In this document: positions 30,838 through 42,272 of the stretch, piece by piece
How positions within the stretch are numbered: position 1 is the stretch's first letter
How the letters are laid out: the number at the start of each line of letters is the position of its first letter
Assembly (NCBI RefSeq): GCF_022637415.1
Contig: NZ_CP093340.1
Coordinates: 620,001 to 684,000 of the forward strand
Direction: 5' to 3'
DNA from: Luteimonas sp. S4-F44
GTDB lineage: Bacteria > Pseudomonadota > Gammaproteobacteria > Xanthomonadales > Xanthomonadaceae
DNA length: 64,000 bases
Translations under genes and position numbers: made by a program
Notes under the pieces: generated by a model
The model's database searches: none
The model's input: only the letters and a program-made list of their open reading frames with translations
What the model was told of the DNA's origin: nothing

Positions 30838-32069
30838 ACCGCAAAGGCGACAAGACACTCATCGTCGGACTGGACATCGGCACCTCGAAAGTGGTGGCGC
30901 TGGTCGGCGAGTATTCGCCCGGCAACCCGATCGAGGTGATCGGGATCGGCAGCCACGAGTCGCGCGGGCTCAAGCGCGGCGTGGTCGTGGACATCGAGTC
31001 GACGGTGCAGTCGATCCAGCGCGCGGTCGAAGAGGCCGAGCTGATGGCCGGCTGCGAGATCCGCTCGGTCTACGCCTCGATCTCCGGCAACCATGTGCAG
31101 TGCCGCAATTCGCCGGGCATCGTGCCGATCCGCGACAACGAGGTGACCTGGTCGGATCTCGATCGCGTGCTCGACGCGGCCAAGGCGGTCGCCATCCCGG
31201 CCGACCAGAAGATCCTGCATGCGATCCCGCGCGAGTACGTGCTCGACGACTCGCAGGAAGGCATCCGCAATCCGGTCGGCATGACCGGCGTGCGCCTGGA
31301 GGTGCATGCGCACCTGGTGGTGTGCGCGCAGTCGGCCGCGGCCAACATCAGCAAGTGCGTGCAGCGCTGCGGTCTGCAGATCGACGACCTGATCCTGTCG
31401 TCGCTGGCCTCCAGCACCGCGGTGCTGACCTCCGATGAGCGCGAGCTGGGCGTGGTGCTGGTGGACATGGGCGCGGGCACGACCGACCTGGCGGTGTTCG
31501 TGCAGGGCGCGATCTGCCACACCGCATCGCTGCCGATCGCCGGCGACAAGGTCACCGAGGACATCGCGCATATGCTGCGCACGCCGACCCCGGAAGCCGA
31601 GCAGATCAAGGTCCGCTACGCCTGCGCGCTGGCGCAGTTGGCGACCAGCGAAGAGTCGATCCAGGTGCCCAGCGTTGGTGACCGGCCGCCGCGGCGGCTG
31701 CCGCGCCAGTCGCTGGCGCAGGCGGTGCAGGCGCGCTACGAGGAGATCTTCGAGATGGTGCAGGCCGAACTGCGCCGCTCTGGCTTCGAGCAGCACGTGC
31801 GCGCCGGCATGGTGCTCACCGGCGGCGCCGCGAAGATGGAAGGCGTCGTCGAGCTGGCCGAGGAAATGCTGCAGATGCCGGTGCGCGTGGGGATTCCCCA
31901 GCACGTCACCGGCCTGGGCGAGGTCGTCGGCAATCCGGTGCACGCCAGTGGCGTGGGCCTGCTGCTGATGGGCAGCCAGATCGAGCACCCCCGACGCCCG
32001 GTGATCTCCGCCGGTCGCGCGGGCGGGCTGCTGAAGAAACTCAAGACGTGGTTCAACGGCGAGTTCTGA
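30834..32069 (+). CDS. ftsA: Cell division protein FtsA
   Basis: A 411-residue actin-like ATPase that tethers FtsZ to the membrane. 'IVGLDIGTSKVVALVGEY' is phosphate-1, 'DMGAGTTDLAVF' phosphate-2 and 'VLTGGAAKMEGVVELAEEM' the adenosine motif; the SHS2/1C domain lies at ~85-165. The C-terminal amphipathic helix ('LLKKLKTWFNGEF') is the membrane-targeting sequence. It is the last gene of the overlapping dcw run; a 215-bp gap then precedes ftsZ. Confidence 0.97.
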   Translation: MNRKGDKTLIVGLDIGTSKVVALVGEYSPGNPIEVIGIGSHESRGLKRGVVVDIESTVQSIQRAVEEAELMAGCEIRSVYASISGNHVQCRNSPGIVPIRDNEVTWSDLDRVLDAAKAVAIPADQKILHAIPREYVLDDSQEGIRNPVGMTGVRLEVHAHLVVCAQSAAANISKCVQRCGLQIDDLILSSLASSTAVLTSDERELGVVLVDMGAGTTDLAVFVQGAICHTASLPIAGDKVTEDIAHMLRTPTPEAEQIKVRYACALAQLATSEESIQVPSVGDRPPRRLPRQSLAQAVQARYEEIFEMVQAELRRSGFEQHVRAGMVLTGGAAKMEGVVELAEEMLQMPVRVGIPQHVTGLGEVVGNPVHASGVGLLLMGSQIEHPRRPVISAGRAGGLLKKLKTWFNGEF

Positions 32070-32284
32070 CGAACCCGCCATGCGCTGCGTCTTGCGCAAT
32101 GGGCGTTTCAAAAAGCGACAAAGAAGGGCAAACGGCAGGGCGGCGACGAAGACAGCGTTAAGCGGTAACCAGCACATTCGACAACAACATAAATACCGGA
32201 TGGCGGTGTGAGGCACGGGATTCGGCGGTTTCGAATCGCGCATCGCACATCACCAATCACGGCTCCAAACCGAGGACAACGGAC

Positions 32285-33568
32285 ATGGCACATTTCGAAT
32301 TGGTCGAGAAGATGGCTCCAAACGCGGTGATCAAGGTCATCGGCGTCGGCGGCGGCGGCGGCAACGCGGTCGCGCACATGGTCAACAACAGCGTCGATGG
32401 CGTGGAATTCATCACCGCCAACACCGACGCGCAGGCAATCAAGAATTGCGGCGCCAAACTGCAGCTGCAGCTCGGCAGCAGCGTCACCAAGGGTCTGGGC
32501 GCAGGCGCCAACCCCGAAGTCGGTCGCCAGGCCGCACTCGAGGACCGCGAGATCATCATGGACGCGCTCCAGGGCGCCGACATGGTGTTCATCACCGCCG
32601 GCATGGGCGGCGGCACCGGCACCGGCGCGGCGCCGGTCGTGGCCCAGCTCGCCAAGGAAATGGGCATCCTGACGGTGGCCGTGGTCACCAAGCCGTTCCC
32701 GTTCGAGGGCCGCCGGCGCATGCAGGTCGCGCTCAAGGGCATCGAGGAGATGTCGGCGCATTGCGACTCGCTGATCACCATCCCCAATGAAAAGCTGATC
32801 ACCGTGCTCGGCCGCAACGCCACGATGATCCAGGCGTTCCGTGCTGCCAACGACGTGCTGCTGGGCGCGGTGCAGGGCATCGCTGACCTGATCGTGCGTC
32901 CGGGCCTGATCAACGTCGACTTCGCCGACGTGCGCACCGTCATGGCCGAAATGGGCCTGGCGATGATGGGCACGGGCCTGGCCCGTGGCGACGATCGCGC
33001 GCAGGCCGCCGCCGAGGCCGCGATTCAGAACCCGCTGCTCGACGACGTCAACCTGGCGGGTGCCAATGGCATCCTGGTCAACATCACTGCAGGCGCCGAC
33101 TTCACGATGGCCGAGTTTGACGAGGTCGGCCGCACCGTCGAGAACTTCGCCAGCGAGGACGCGACCATCGTCATCGGCACCGTCCTCGACCCGGACATGC
33201 AGGACGAAGTCCGCGTGACCGTGGTCGCCACCGGCCTCAACCGGGCGCCGGCGCGCGGCACCGGGCACGACAGCGCCGGTCGCGGCAAGCCGCAGGTGCA
33301 GCTGATCAGCAACAACCAGCGTGGCGTCCGCGACGGCACCACCGGCCTGCTGATCGACGACGGCGACGCCGTGGCCCCGTACAGCCCGGGCCACAGCATC
33401 GCGGCCTCGCTGCGCGGCAATGGCGGTGCGGCGGCGTCGACCGCTTCGCGCGGGGCCGGGCAGGGCGCGGCACGCAGCGATGCGGGCGATGCGCCGAAGG
33501 TCGCCGATTTCGGCAGCGACAGCAGCTACCTCGACATCCCGGCGTTTCTGCGTCGGCAGGCGGACTGA
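32285..33568 (+). CDS. ftsZ: Cell division GTPase FtsZ
   Basis: A 427-residue tubulin homologue forming the Z ring. The GTP-binding tubulin signature 'GGGTGTG' is at ~108-114, with '[12 protein letters not shown]' near the N-terminus and synergy-loop '[11 protein letters not shown]' at ~207-217. A variable linker of ~330-410 rich in Gly/Ala/Ser is followed by the conserved tail '[13 protein letters not shown]', the binding site for FtsA and ZipA. Start ATG 32285 is preceded by GAGGACAACGG. The 215-bp upstream gap is likely to contain its own promoter, though none matches consensus well. Confidence 0.98.
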   Translation: MAHFELVEKMAPNAVIKVIGVGGGGGNAVAHMVNNSVDGVEFITANTDAQAIKNCGAKLQLQLGSSVTKGLGAGANPEVGRQAALEDREIIMDALQGADMVFITAGMGGGTGTGAAPVVAQLAKEMGILTVAVVTKPFPFEGRRRMQVALKGIEEMSAHCDSLITIPNEKLITVLGRNATMIQAFRAANDVLLGAVQGIADLIVRPGLINVDFADVRTVMAEMGLAMMGTGLARGDDRAQAAAEAAIQNPLLDDVNLAGANGILVNITAGADFTMAEFDEVGRTVENFASEDATIVIGTVLDPDMQDEVRVTVVATGLNRAPARGTGHDSAGRGKPQVQLISNNQRGVRDGTTGLLIDDGDAVAPYSPGHSIAASLRGNGGAAASTASRGAGQGAARSDAGDAPKVADFGSDSSYLDIPAFLRRQAD

Positions 33569-33935
33569 GCCTGTCGATGGGGTCATCGGCTGACACCGCA
33601 CAGGCCGGCCCGGCCTGTCGGCGTCGGGCCGACTGACGCCAATCCTGTGCCCACGTCGCACTTGCCCGGTGCGGCGCAGCGCAGTGTGTTGTCCTCGCAA
33701 GCATCGGCGCGCTGTTGTCCGCAGCGCGCCGTTTGGGCCCGCCGGGTACGCCCGGCGGGCCGGTTTGTCGTCTGCTTCTGCGCCGGCGCGTCGCGTCGGC
33801 CCGCATGCCCGACCCCGGTCCTGCACGCGCCGCGACCGCCTTGGATCGCTTCGTTCAGGTTCAGCGGTCCCCGTGATAATCTCGCCCGGCTGCCTTCCGC
33901 GTCCGCGGCCGGCGCTTCTCTCCCCCGGACTCCCG
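33569..33935 (+). other. ftsZ-lpxC intergenic region
   Basis: A 367-bp gap with no credible gene. It contains a perfect hairpin GGCCCGCCGGG-TACG-CCCGGCGGGCC (33736-33761), probably the ftsZ terminator though only a short 'GGTTTGT' follows, and a -10-like GATAAT (33875-33880) about 56 bp before lpxC. lpxC is therefore likely to have its own promoter. Confidence 0.6.
33736..33761 (+). terminator. Hairpin terminator after ftsZ
   Basis: An 11-bp perfect GC stem with loop TACG lies 168 bp after the ftsZ stop and is followed by GGTTTGT. It is very stable, but the T-tract is weak. Confidence 0.5.
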
Positions 33936-34844
33936 ATGCCCCGCCAACGCACTATCAAGAACGTGATCCGCGCAACGGGCGTCGGCCTGCACAGCGGCGA
34001 GAAAGTGTTCCTGACCCTGCGCCCGGCTGCCCCCGATACCGGCATCGTCTTCCGGCGCGTCGATCTCGATCCCGTGGTCGACATCCCCGCCGAGGGCGGG
34101 CTCGTCACCGAGACCACGCTGTGTACCGGGCTGAGCCTGGGGACGGCCCACGTGCAGACCGTCGAACACCTGATGTCCGCACTCGCCGGGCTCGGCGTGG
34201 ACAATCTGTACGTCGAGTTGTCGGCGGCCGAGGTGCCGATCATGGACGGCTCGTCGGGTCCGTTCGTGTTCCTGCTGCAGTCGGCAGGCGTGGTCGAGCA
34301 GGCCGCGCCCAAGCGCTTCATCCGGATCCTGTCGCCGATCGAAGTGCGCGAGGGCGACAAGATCGCGCGGTTCGAGCCCTACGACGGCTTCCGTCTCGAC
34401 TTCACCATCGCCTTCGACCATCCGGCCATTCCGCTGGCGCAGTCGCGTGCCGAGGTCGAGTTCTCGACCGAGGCCTACATCCGCGAGGTCAGCCGCGCCC
34501 GCACCTTCGGATTCATGCGCGACCTGGAGTACATGCGCGAGCGCAACCTGGGGCTTGGCGGCTCGATGGACAACGCCATCGTGCTCGACGAGTTCCGCGT
34601 GCTCAATGACGATGGCCTGCGCTACGCCAACGAATTCGTGCGCCACAAGATCCTCGACGCGGTCGGCGACCTCTACCTGGCCGGCCATCCGATCCTGGGC
34701 CTGTTCAAGGGGTACAAGTCCGGGCACGCGCTGAACAACAAACTCGTGCGCGCGCTGCTTGAGACCCGCTCGGCCTGGGAGACCGTCAGCTTCGCGCTGG
34801 ACGATGCGGCTCCGCTCGCCTACGGCGCTCCGGTCGCTGCCTGA
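33936..34844 (+). CDS. lpxC: UDP-3-O-acyl-N-acetylglucosamine deacetylase
   Basis: A 302-residue zinc amidase catalysing the committed step of lipid A synthesis. It shows '[13 protein letters not shown]', the zinc His in '[16 protein letters not shown]', '[13 protein letters not shown]', '[11 protein letters not shown]', and the second zinc pair in '[15 protein letters not shown]' with the catalytic region '[16 protein letters not shown]'. Length matches E. coli LpxC (305). The frame is open upstream to 33669, but only ATG 33936 gives the canonical start. dcw followed by lpxC is standard. Confidence 0.97.
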   Translation: MPRQRTIKNVIRATGVGLHSGEKVFLTLRPAAPDTGIVFRRVDLDPVVDIPAEGGLVTETTLCTGLSLGTAHVQTVEHLMSALAGLGVDNLYVELSAAEVPIMDGSSGPFVFLLQSAGVVEQAAPKRFIRILSPIEVREGDKIARFEPYDGFRLDFTIAFDHPAIPLAQSRAEVEFSTEAYIREVSRARTFGFMRDLEYMRERNLGLGGSMDNAIVLDEFRVLNDDGLRYANEFVRHKILDAVGDLYLAGHPILGLFKGYKSGHALNNKLVRALLETRSAWETVSFALDDAAPLAYGAPVAA

Positions 34845-34984
34845 ATCAAATCAGTCGCGCTGCGACCCCATGTCGGTTGCCGCTCCGGCCCGGCCGGTGG
34901 GCTTCGATGCGCGCCCCCGGCCGGCCCCGGATGTCGGTGGCATTGCCGGCACGCGCCGTACCGCGTGCGTTCATGTCGAGCACT

Positions 34985-35036
34985 ATGTCTAACGATTTTT
35001 TAACTTTAGATTTCTGAAAAGTTATCTTTCAGTTAA
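34985..35036. other. AT-rich tract with short inverted repeat
   Basis: About 50 bp of strongly AT-rich DNA (including CGATTTTTTAACTTTAG) between lpxC and dciA. CTGAAA (35014-35019) and TTTCAG (35027-35032) form a 6-bp inverted repeat. It might be a terminator for the converging genes or a protein/melting site; no match to a known site was recognised. Confidence 0.4.
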
Positions 35037-35126
35037 CGCCTCATGCGGCGATGCCCGGTAGCATGCCCCCCTCTCCTTCACCTGGCCTTGATGCCGATGA
35101 GGGGGCAGGCGGAGACCCACAAGACC

Positions 35127-35582
35127 TCACACCCCATCGTCCTTGCCGCCGTCCGGCGGTCGGAGCGAGGCCAGAACCGACCGCAGCGTGTCGCGTGCGA
35201 CTGCCGAGGGGGGGGTGGCCAGCGCACCGCGGGCGTCCGGGGGGGCGGGTCGCAGGGGTTGGGTCGACGTCCTGACGACGATGTCGTCGACATCCAGTCC
35301 GATGGAGCGGGCAGCGTCGAGCAGCGTATCGGCCGACAGGCGCAGCCTGGCGTGCCAGATGGGCGAATCGACGAGGAACACCAGCCTGCGGCGATCGACA
35401 TTGGCCAGCCGCGCGTGCGGCGCCAGTGCCGGGGGCAGCAGGGGAACGAGGCGGCGATCCAGCGCGTCGAGCCACATGGCCCGGCGGATCGGATCGGCCG
35501 ACGTGCCATCCAGGGCCGCGTCCAGCGCGGCGGTCGGAACTCCGATGCGGGATGGCTTGGATCTGGACCGGAAATCAGACAT
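35127..35582 (-). CDS. dciA: DciA family protein (DUF721), replicative helicase loader/operator
   Basis: A 151-residue DUF721 protein. In bacteria without DnaC or DnaI, DciA helps load DnaB helicase on DNA. Visible: basic N-terminus 'MSDFRSRSKPSRIG', the KH-like core 'LDRRLVPLLPPALAPHARLANVDRRRLVFLVDSPIWHARLR' in short blocks with the conserved 'SPIWHARLR' motif, and a disordered Pro/Ala-rich C-terminal tail from ~105. An in-frame ATG at 35591 would add 3 residues but overlaps the start of the divergent gene. Only 7 bp separate this start from the M23 peptidase start, so the promoters lie within each other's coding sequence. Confidence 0.88.
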   Translation of the reverse strand: MSDFRSRSKPSRIGVPTAALDAALDGTSADPIRRAMWLDALDRRLVPLLPPALAPHARLANVDRRRLVFLVDSPIWHARLRLSADTLLDAARSIGLDVDDIVVRTSTQPLRPAPPDARGALATPPSAVARDTLRSVLASLRPPDGGKDDGV

Positions 35583-35589
35583 TGGCACC

Positions 35590-36501
35590 ATGACCGTCAA
35601 AACCTTGTTGAATGATATGCGCGGCATCGCCGCACAGGTGGCCCGCAGGGCCCGCATCCTGGCCCGTCGCCGGCCCGTTTCAATGGCGATCGTGATTGCC
35701 GCGGCCGGTATGTGCGCCGCCGGAGCGATGAATTCGGCCGAGATCGCCCGCCTGCAAGGCGTGGCCGCCGCGCACGAGCGCAGCCTGGACGAGACCCGCC
35801 GCGAGGCACAGCGCGAGGTCAACGCGCTCGCCGCCCGGCTCAGCGAACTGCAGGCCCAGGCCAACCGCCTCAACGCACTCGGCGACCGGCTCGCACGCGG
35901 TGCGGGGATGGAGGACGGGGAGTTCGACTTCGACCGGACCGTGGGCGTCGGCGGTCCCGAGCCGGCCCAGGACATGCCGGCCGGCAAGCTGCTCGGCGGC
36001 CTCGATGCGCTCGAGGGCGACCTGACCCATTCCGGCCAGCAGCTTTCGGTGCTTGAGGCGCTGCTGCTCGACCGCAAGCTCCAGCGCGACGCGCTGCCGT
36101 CGCGCTCGCCGGTGCACCGCAGCTTCATGACCTCGTCCTATGGCTACCGGGCCGACCCCTTCGGCCGTGGTGGCCAGTTCCACAAGGGCATCGACTTCGA
36201 TGCGCGCACTGGCGATCCGGTGATGACCGTCGCCGATGGCGTGGTCAGCTACTCGGGCGTGCGCCGCGGCTACGGCAACGTCGTCGAGGTCGACCACGGC
36301 AATGGCTACGTCACCCGCTACGCGCACAACTCGCGCAACGTGGTGAAAGTCGGCGATCTGGTCCGCATCGGCGACGAGATCGCCAAGGCTGGTTCCACCG
36401 GCCGTTCCACCGGCGCTCATGTGCATTTCGAGGTCTGGGAGAACGGGCAGGTGCAGAACCCGCGCAAGTTCCTCGGCGCCATGGGCGTGAGCCGCCAATA
36501 A
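35590..36501 (+). CDS. M23 family (LytM) murein metallopeptidase
   Basis: A 303-residue membrane-anchored peptidase. A transmembrane segment at ~36-52 ('MAIVIAAAGMCAAGAM') is followed by a periplasmic coiled coil (~55-100, 'LQGVAAAHERSLDETRREAQREVNALAARL') and a LytM domain (~190-295). Zinc ligands are present in 'HKGIDFD' (HxxxD), 'RYAHNS' and 'HVHFE', so it should be catalytically active, unlike EnvC-type activators. It probably cleaves peptidoglycan cross-links or stem peptides. The next gene is secA, after a 306-bp gap with repeats. Confidence 0.9.
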   Translation: MTVKTLLNDMRGIAAQVARRARILARRRPVSMAIVIAAAGMCAAGAMNSAEIARLQGVAAAHERSLDETRREAQREVNALAARLSELQAQANRLNALGDRLARGAGMEDGEFDFDRTVGVGGPEPAQDMPAGKLLGGLDALEGDLTHSGQQLSVLEALLLDRKLQRDALPSRSPVHRSFMTSSYGYRADPFGRGGQFHKGIDFDARTGDPVMTVADGVVSYSGVRRGYGNVVEVDHGNGYVTRYAHNSRNVVKVGDLVRIGDEIAKAGSTGRSTGAHVHFEVWENGQVQNPRKFLGAMGVSRQ

Positions 36502-36527
36502 CCGGTTGGGGCTCGCCCCTCCCAACC

Positions 36528-36550
36528 CTCCCCCGCAGGCGAGGGAGGGC
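36528..36550. repeat. C/G-rich palindromic repeat after the M23 gene
   Basis: CCCTCCCCCGC, then AGG, then CGAGGGAGGG, related to the palindromes near 18.1-18.4 kb and 61.0 kb. It may act as the transcript end for the M23 gene. Confidence 0.55.
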
Positions 36551-36556
36551 TGACGC

Positions 36557-36688
36557 GCGGCACAGCCGCTCTGGCGCTCGTCGGCGCGCAAGCCAGTGGC
36601 TTGCAAACGCGCCTCCTCGTTCCGGCCCTCCGCGGCACAGCCGCTCCGGGCGCTCGCGGAGGCGCAAGGCATGCCTTGCAAACGCCCC
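36557..36688 (+). repeat. Two 57-nt direct repeats upstream of secA
   Basis: Copies at 36557-36613 and 36632-36688 share the start GCGGCACAGCCGCTC and the end TTGCAAACGC. Each contains its own inverted repeat, CAAGCC/GGCTTG in the first and CAAGGC/GCCTTG in the second, so the base pair that differs is changed on both arms. This suggests conserved structure. They lie just upstream of the secA -10. Confidence 0.75.
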
Positions 36689-36702
36689 CGCTCGCCCCGA
36701 GC

Positions 36703-36749
36703 TACAATGCGCGTTGCCATCAAAGGGCGCCTGGCGCCCTTTTCTGTTT
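36703..36749 (+). promoter_or_regulatory. secA promoter -10 and leader hairpin
   Basis: TACAAT (36703-36708) is a good -10; transcription would start near 36715. Immediately after comes a hairpin with arms AAAGGGCGCC (36722-36731) and GGCGCCCTTT (36733-36742), followed by TCTGTTT. It looks like an intrinsic terminator at the very 5' end of the secA leader, a possible attenuator about 60 nt before the start codon. Confidence 0.5.
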
Positions 36750-36807
36750 GCGGCTTCTGGGGAATCCGCCTCGGTCCCGCGCTCCGATTCCAGACTTCGG
36801 TACTCCA

Positions 36808-39564
<2,757 letters not shown>

Positions 39565-39571
39565 TCTGTCC

Positions 39572-39593
39572 GGCCCCGTCATCGCGCGGGGCC
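39572..39593 (+). terminator. Hairpin after secA
   Basis: GGCCCCG (39572-39578) pairs with CGGGGCC (39587-39593) just 7 nt after the secA stop. There is no T-run, so termination is not certain. The rest of the 238-bp gap to the next gene shows no clear feature. Confidence 0.4.
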
Positions 39594-39802
39594 GATGCCG
39601 GAGACCGGTCCGGACGTGCAGTGCGGCGATCGGCGCGTCACTGCCGGGCGATGGCGCGGCTGCCGCGCAGGGCAGGGCAGGCGATCGCGGTGTGGACCCG
39701 TCTCCGCTCCGACGTGCCGCCGGCGATCCCCGCCGCCCGACGGCTTGGCAAGCCGCTGCCGCCTCCCTAATCTCGACCCCCTGTCCGCCGAATCCGCCAG
39801 GC

Positions 39803-40753
39803 ATGAGCGAGCGCGTCGTCGAAGTCGTCGCCGGGGTCATCACCGACAAGCGCGGCCGCATCCTGTTGTCCCGGCGCACGCCGGGCCGCGACATGCCGGG
39901 CTTGTGGGAGTTTCCCGGCGGCAAATGCGAACCGGGCGAGACCCCGGAAGCGGCGCTGGCGCGCGAACTCGACGAAGAGCTCGGCATCCAGGTCGTTGTC
40001 GGCGCGCCGCTGATGGTGGTGCCCCAGCGCTACCCCACTAAACGCCTGCGGCTCGACGTCCGCCATGTCGCCCAATGGCACGGCAGCCCCAAGGGCCGCG
40101 AAGGCCAGGCCTTGACCTGGGTCGCGCCGGACAAGCTCGGTCGCTACTCGATGCCGCCCGCCGACCTGCCCGTCGTGGCCGCCCTGCAGGCGCCCGATCG
40201 CTACCTCGTCACCCCACCGCCCGGCGACGATGATGCCGCCTGGCTGCGCAGCCTCGACGACGCTCTGCGCAATGGCATCCGCCGTGTGCAACTGCGCCTG
40301 CCCGGCATCGCTTCGGACCGGCAGACGAGCCTGCTCACCGAGGCCGCCACACGCTGCCGCCGGCGCGGCGCCGAACTGCTGTTCAACGGCCCGCCGACGC
40401 TGGCCCAGGCCGCAGCCGTCGGCCTGCATCTCAAGGCCGCCGCGTTGCGCGACCACGCCACGCGCCCGATTGCCCCTGGCCTGCCGCTCGCCGCCTCCTG
40501 CCACGATGCCGACGACCTCGCCCACGCCGCCCGCTTGGCCTGCGACTTCGTCGTGCTGGGCCCGGTCTCCGAGACCGCCAGCCACCCCGGCCAGTCCGGC
40601 ATCGGTTGGCCGGCCTTCGCCAGCCTGCGCGAACACAGCGCCCTGCCGATCTACGCCATCGGCGGCATGACTCCCGCCGATATCGAAACCGCCCGCCGCC
40701 ACGGCGCCCAAGGCATCGCCGCCATCCGCAGCCTCTGGCCTGGCGCTGCGTAG
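39803..40753 (+). CDS. mutT: Nudix hydrolase (MutT-type) fused to a ThiE-like domain
   Basis: A 316-residue two-domain protein. The N-terminal ~135 residues are MutT-like: the Nudix box 'GKCEPGETPEAALARELDEELGI' spans residues 40-62 with all Glu residues of the GX5EX7REUXEEXGU pattern. It should hydrolyse 8-oxo-dGTP or similar nucleotides. Residues ~145-316 resemble thiamine-phosphate synthase ('LRNGIRRVQLRLPG', 'VGLHLKAAALR', 'VVLGPVSETASHPGQ', 'IYAIGGMTPADIETARRHGAQGIAAI'). Such fusions downstream of secA are found in many gammaproteobacteria; whether the ThiE part is active is unknown. Start ATG 39803; the longer frame from 39692 is not needed. Confidence 0.92.
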   Translation: MSERVVEVVAGVITDKRGRILLSRRTPGRDMPGLWEFPGGKCEPGETPEAALARELDEELGIQVVVGAPLMVVPQRYPTKRLRLDVRHVAQWHGSPKGREGQALTWVAPDKLGRYSMPPADLPVVAALQAPDRYLVTPPPGDDDAAWLRSLDDALRNGIRRVQLRLPGIASDRQTSLLTEAATRCRRRGAELLFNGPPTLAQAAAVGLHLKAAALRDHATRPIAPGLPLAASCHDADDLAHAARLACDFVVLGPVSETASHPGQSGIGWPAFASLREHSALPIYAIGGMTPADIETARRHGAQGIAAIRSLWPGAA

Positions 40754-40766
40754 TCGCGATTGCTTT

Positions 40767-41393
40767 CTACTGCGTGCTCCCCGCACGCGCCGCGGCGAGC
40801 GCGCGGTAGCGGATGTCGAGCTCGCCGATGCGGGCGTCCAGGTCTGCCAGGCTGCCGTCGTTGACGATGACGTCGTCGGCGATCGCCAGGCGAGCGTCGC
40901 GGGTCGCCTGGGCGGCGATCATTTCCTGGGCCAGGGTCTTGTCGATGCCGTCGCGGCGGAGCAGGCGGGCCAGTTGGGCCGCCACCGGCACGTCGATCAC
41001 CAGCACGCGATCGAGCCACGGGTAGTGGGCGCGTCCGCCTTCAGCCAGTAACGGGATCGCCGCGATCGCGTACGGACCCGTGGCCGCCTCGCAAGCACTC
41101 TGCAGAGCGAGCCGGATGCGCGGATGGAGGATCGCTTCCAGGCGCTTACGGGCGTCGGAATCCGCGAAGATCCGTCGCCGCATCGCGGCGCGATCGAGGT
41201 TGCCGTCGGCGGCCAGCGCGTCGGTGCCGAAGGCCGCGACCACTTCGGCCAGGCCCTCGCTGCCGAGGGCGACCGCCGCGTGCGCGGCGAGGTCGGCATC
41301 GGCGACGACGATGCCGCGCGCCTCGAACGCCGCCGTGGCCGCGGACTTGCCCGAGGCGATGCCGCCGGTGAGACCGATGACCAGCGCGACCAT
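40767..41393 (-). CDS. coaE: Dephospho-CoA kinase
   Basis: A 208-residue P-loop kinase catalysing the last step of coenzyme A synthesis. Walker A 'GLTGGIASGKS' is at 7-17; 'VVADADLAAHAAV' has the substrate-binding Asp, then 'RIFADSDARKRLEAILHPRIR' and 'VLVIDVPVAAQLARLLRRDGIDKTLAQEMIAAQATRDARLAIAD' in short blocks with the LID arginines. It starts 12 bp after the pilD stop, so pilC-pilD-coaE form an operon, as in Pseudomonas. It converges on the mutT gene with 13 bp between stops. Confidence 0.96.
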   Translation of the reverse strand: MVALVIGLTGGIASGKSAATAAFEARGIVVADADLAAHAAVALGSEGLAEVVAAFGTDALAADGNLDRAAMRRRIFADSDARKRLEAILHPRIRLALQSACEAATGPYAIAAIPLLAEGGRAHYPWLDRVLVIDVPVAAQLARLLRRDGIDKTLAQEMIAAQATRDARLAIADDVIVNDGSLADLDARIGELDIRYRALAAARAGSTQ

Positions 41394-41405
41394 CGTGGCC
41401 GTGCG

Positions 41406-42269
41406 CTACTGCAGCCCGGACACGCGCAGGTAGAGCGCGGTCAGGTCGTGGCCCCACATGAAGGTCACCCAGCCGGCCACCGCCAGATACGGTCCGAACG
41501 GAATCGGTGTCGCCTGATCGCGTCCGCGCACTGCAAGGATGATCGAGCCGACGATTGCGCCGGTCACCGCCGACAGCAGGATGATCGGCAGCAGCCCCGC
41601 CAAGCCACACCAGGCGCCGAGCGCGGCCAGCAGCTTGAAGTCACCGTGGCCCATGCCCTCCTTGCCGGTGGCCTGTTTGAACAGCCACCACACCGACCAC
41701 AGGCTGGCGTAGCCGACCACCGCCCCCAGCAGCGCGGGTTTGGCCGGCATGTACAGGTTGTCGAGGCTGGCGATGAGGCCCAGCCACATCAGCGGCAACG
41801 TCAGCGAGTCAGGCAGCAACTGGGTGCGCGCATCGATGCCCGACAGCGCGATCAGGAAGCCGGTCAGCACCAGCGCACCGAAGCCCTGCCAGCCGAAGCC
41901 GAACCGCCATACGCAGGCCGCGAACAACAGCATTGTCAGCAGTTCGATCGCGGGGTACTGGACCGAGATCGGCGCCTTGCAGCTGCGGCAGCGTCCGCGC
42001 AGCGCCAGCCAGCTGACCACCGGGATGTTCTCGTACCACGACAACTGGTGCCCGCAATGCGGGCAGTGCGAGCGTTCGACGACGATGCCGGGAGGCGGCG
42101 GATCGTAGAGGTCGGGTTCGCCGAGGATCTCGCGGCTGTCGCGCTTCCACTGCCATTCCAGGCGCCTGGGCAGACGCAGGATCACCACATTGAGGAAGCT
42201 GCCCACCAGCAGGCCGAGGCCGGCGGCGAGGGGATAGCCCAGGGCCGGGTTGTGATCGAGAAAAGCCAT
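41406..42269 (-). CDS. pilD: Type IV prepilin peptidase / N-methyltransferase
   Basis: A 287-residue polytopic aspartic protease that cuts and N-methylates prepilins such as PilA at 48.6-49.0 kb. The cytoplasmic zinc-binding loop has Cys69, Cys72, Cys94 and Cys97 ('SHCPHCGHQLSWYENIP', 'GRCRSCK'). The two catalytic aspartates lie in 'GIDARTQLLPD' and 'GMGHGDFKLLAALGAW' (GxGxxD). About seven membrane helices follow. It starts 3 bp after the pilC stop and should be translated with it. Confidence 0.96.
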   Translation of the reverse strand: MAFLDHNPALGYPLAAGLGLLVGSFLNVVILRLPRRLEWQWKRDSREILGEPDLYDPPPPGIVVERSHCPHCGHQLSWYENIPVVSWLALRGRCRSCKAPISVQYPAIELLTMLLFAACVWRFGFGWQGFGALVLTGFLIALSGIDARTQLLPDSLTLPLMWLGLIASLDNLYMPAKPALLGAVVGYASLWSVWWLFKQATGKEGMGHGDFKLLAALGAWCGLAGLLPIILLSAVTGAIVGSIILAVRGRDQATPIPFGPYLAVAGWVTFMWGHDLTALYLRVSGLQ

Positions 42270-42272
42270 GTG

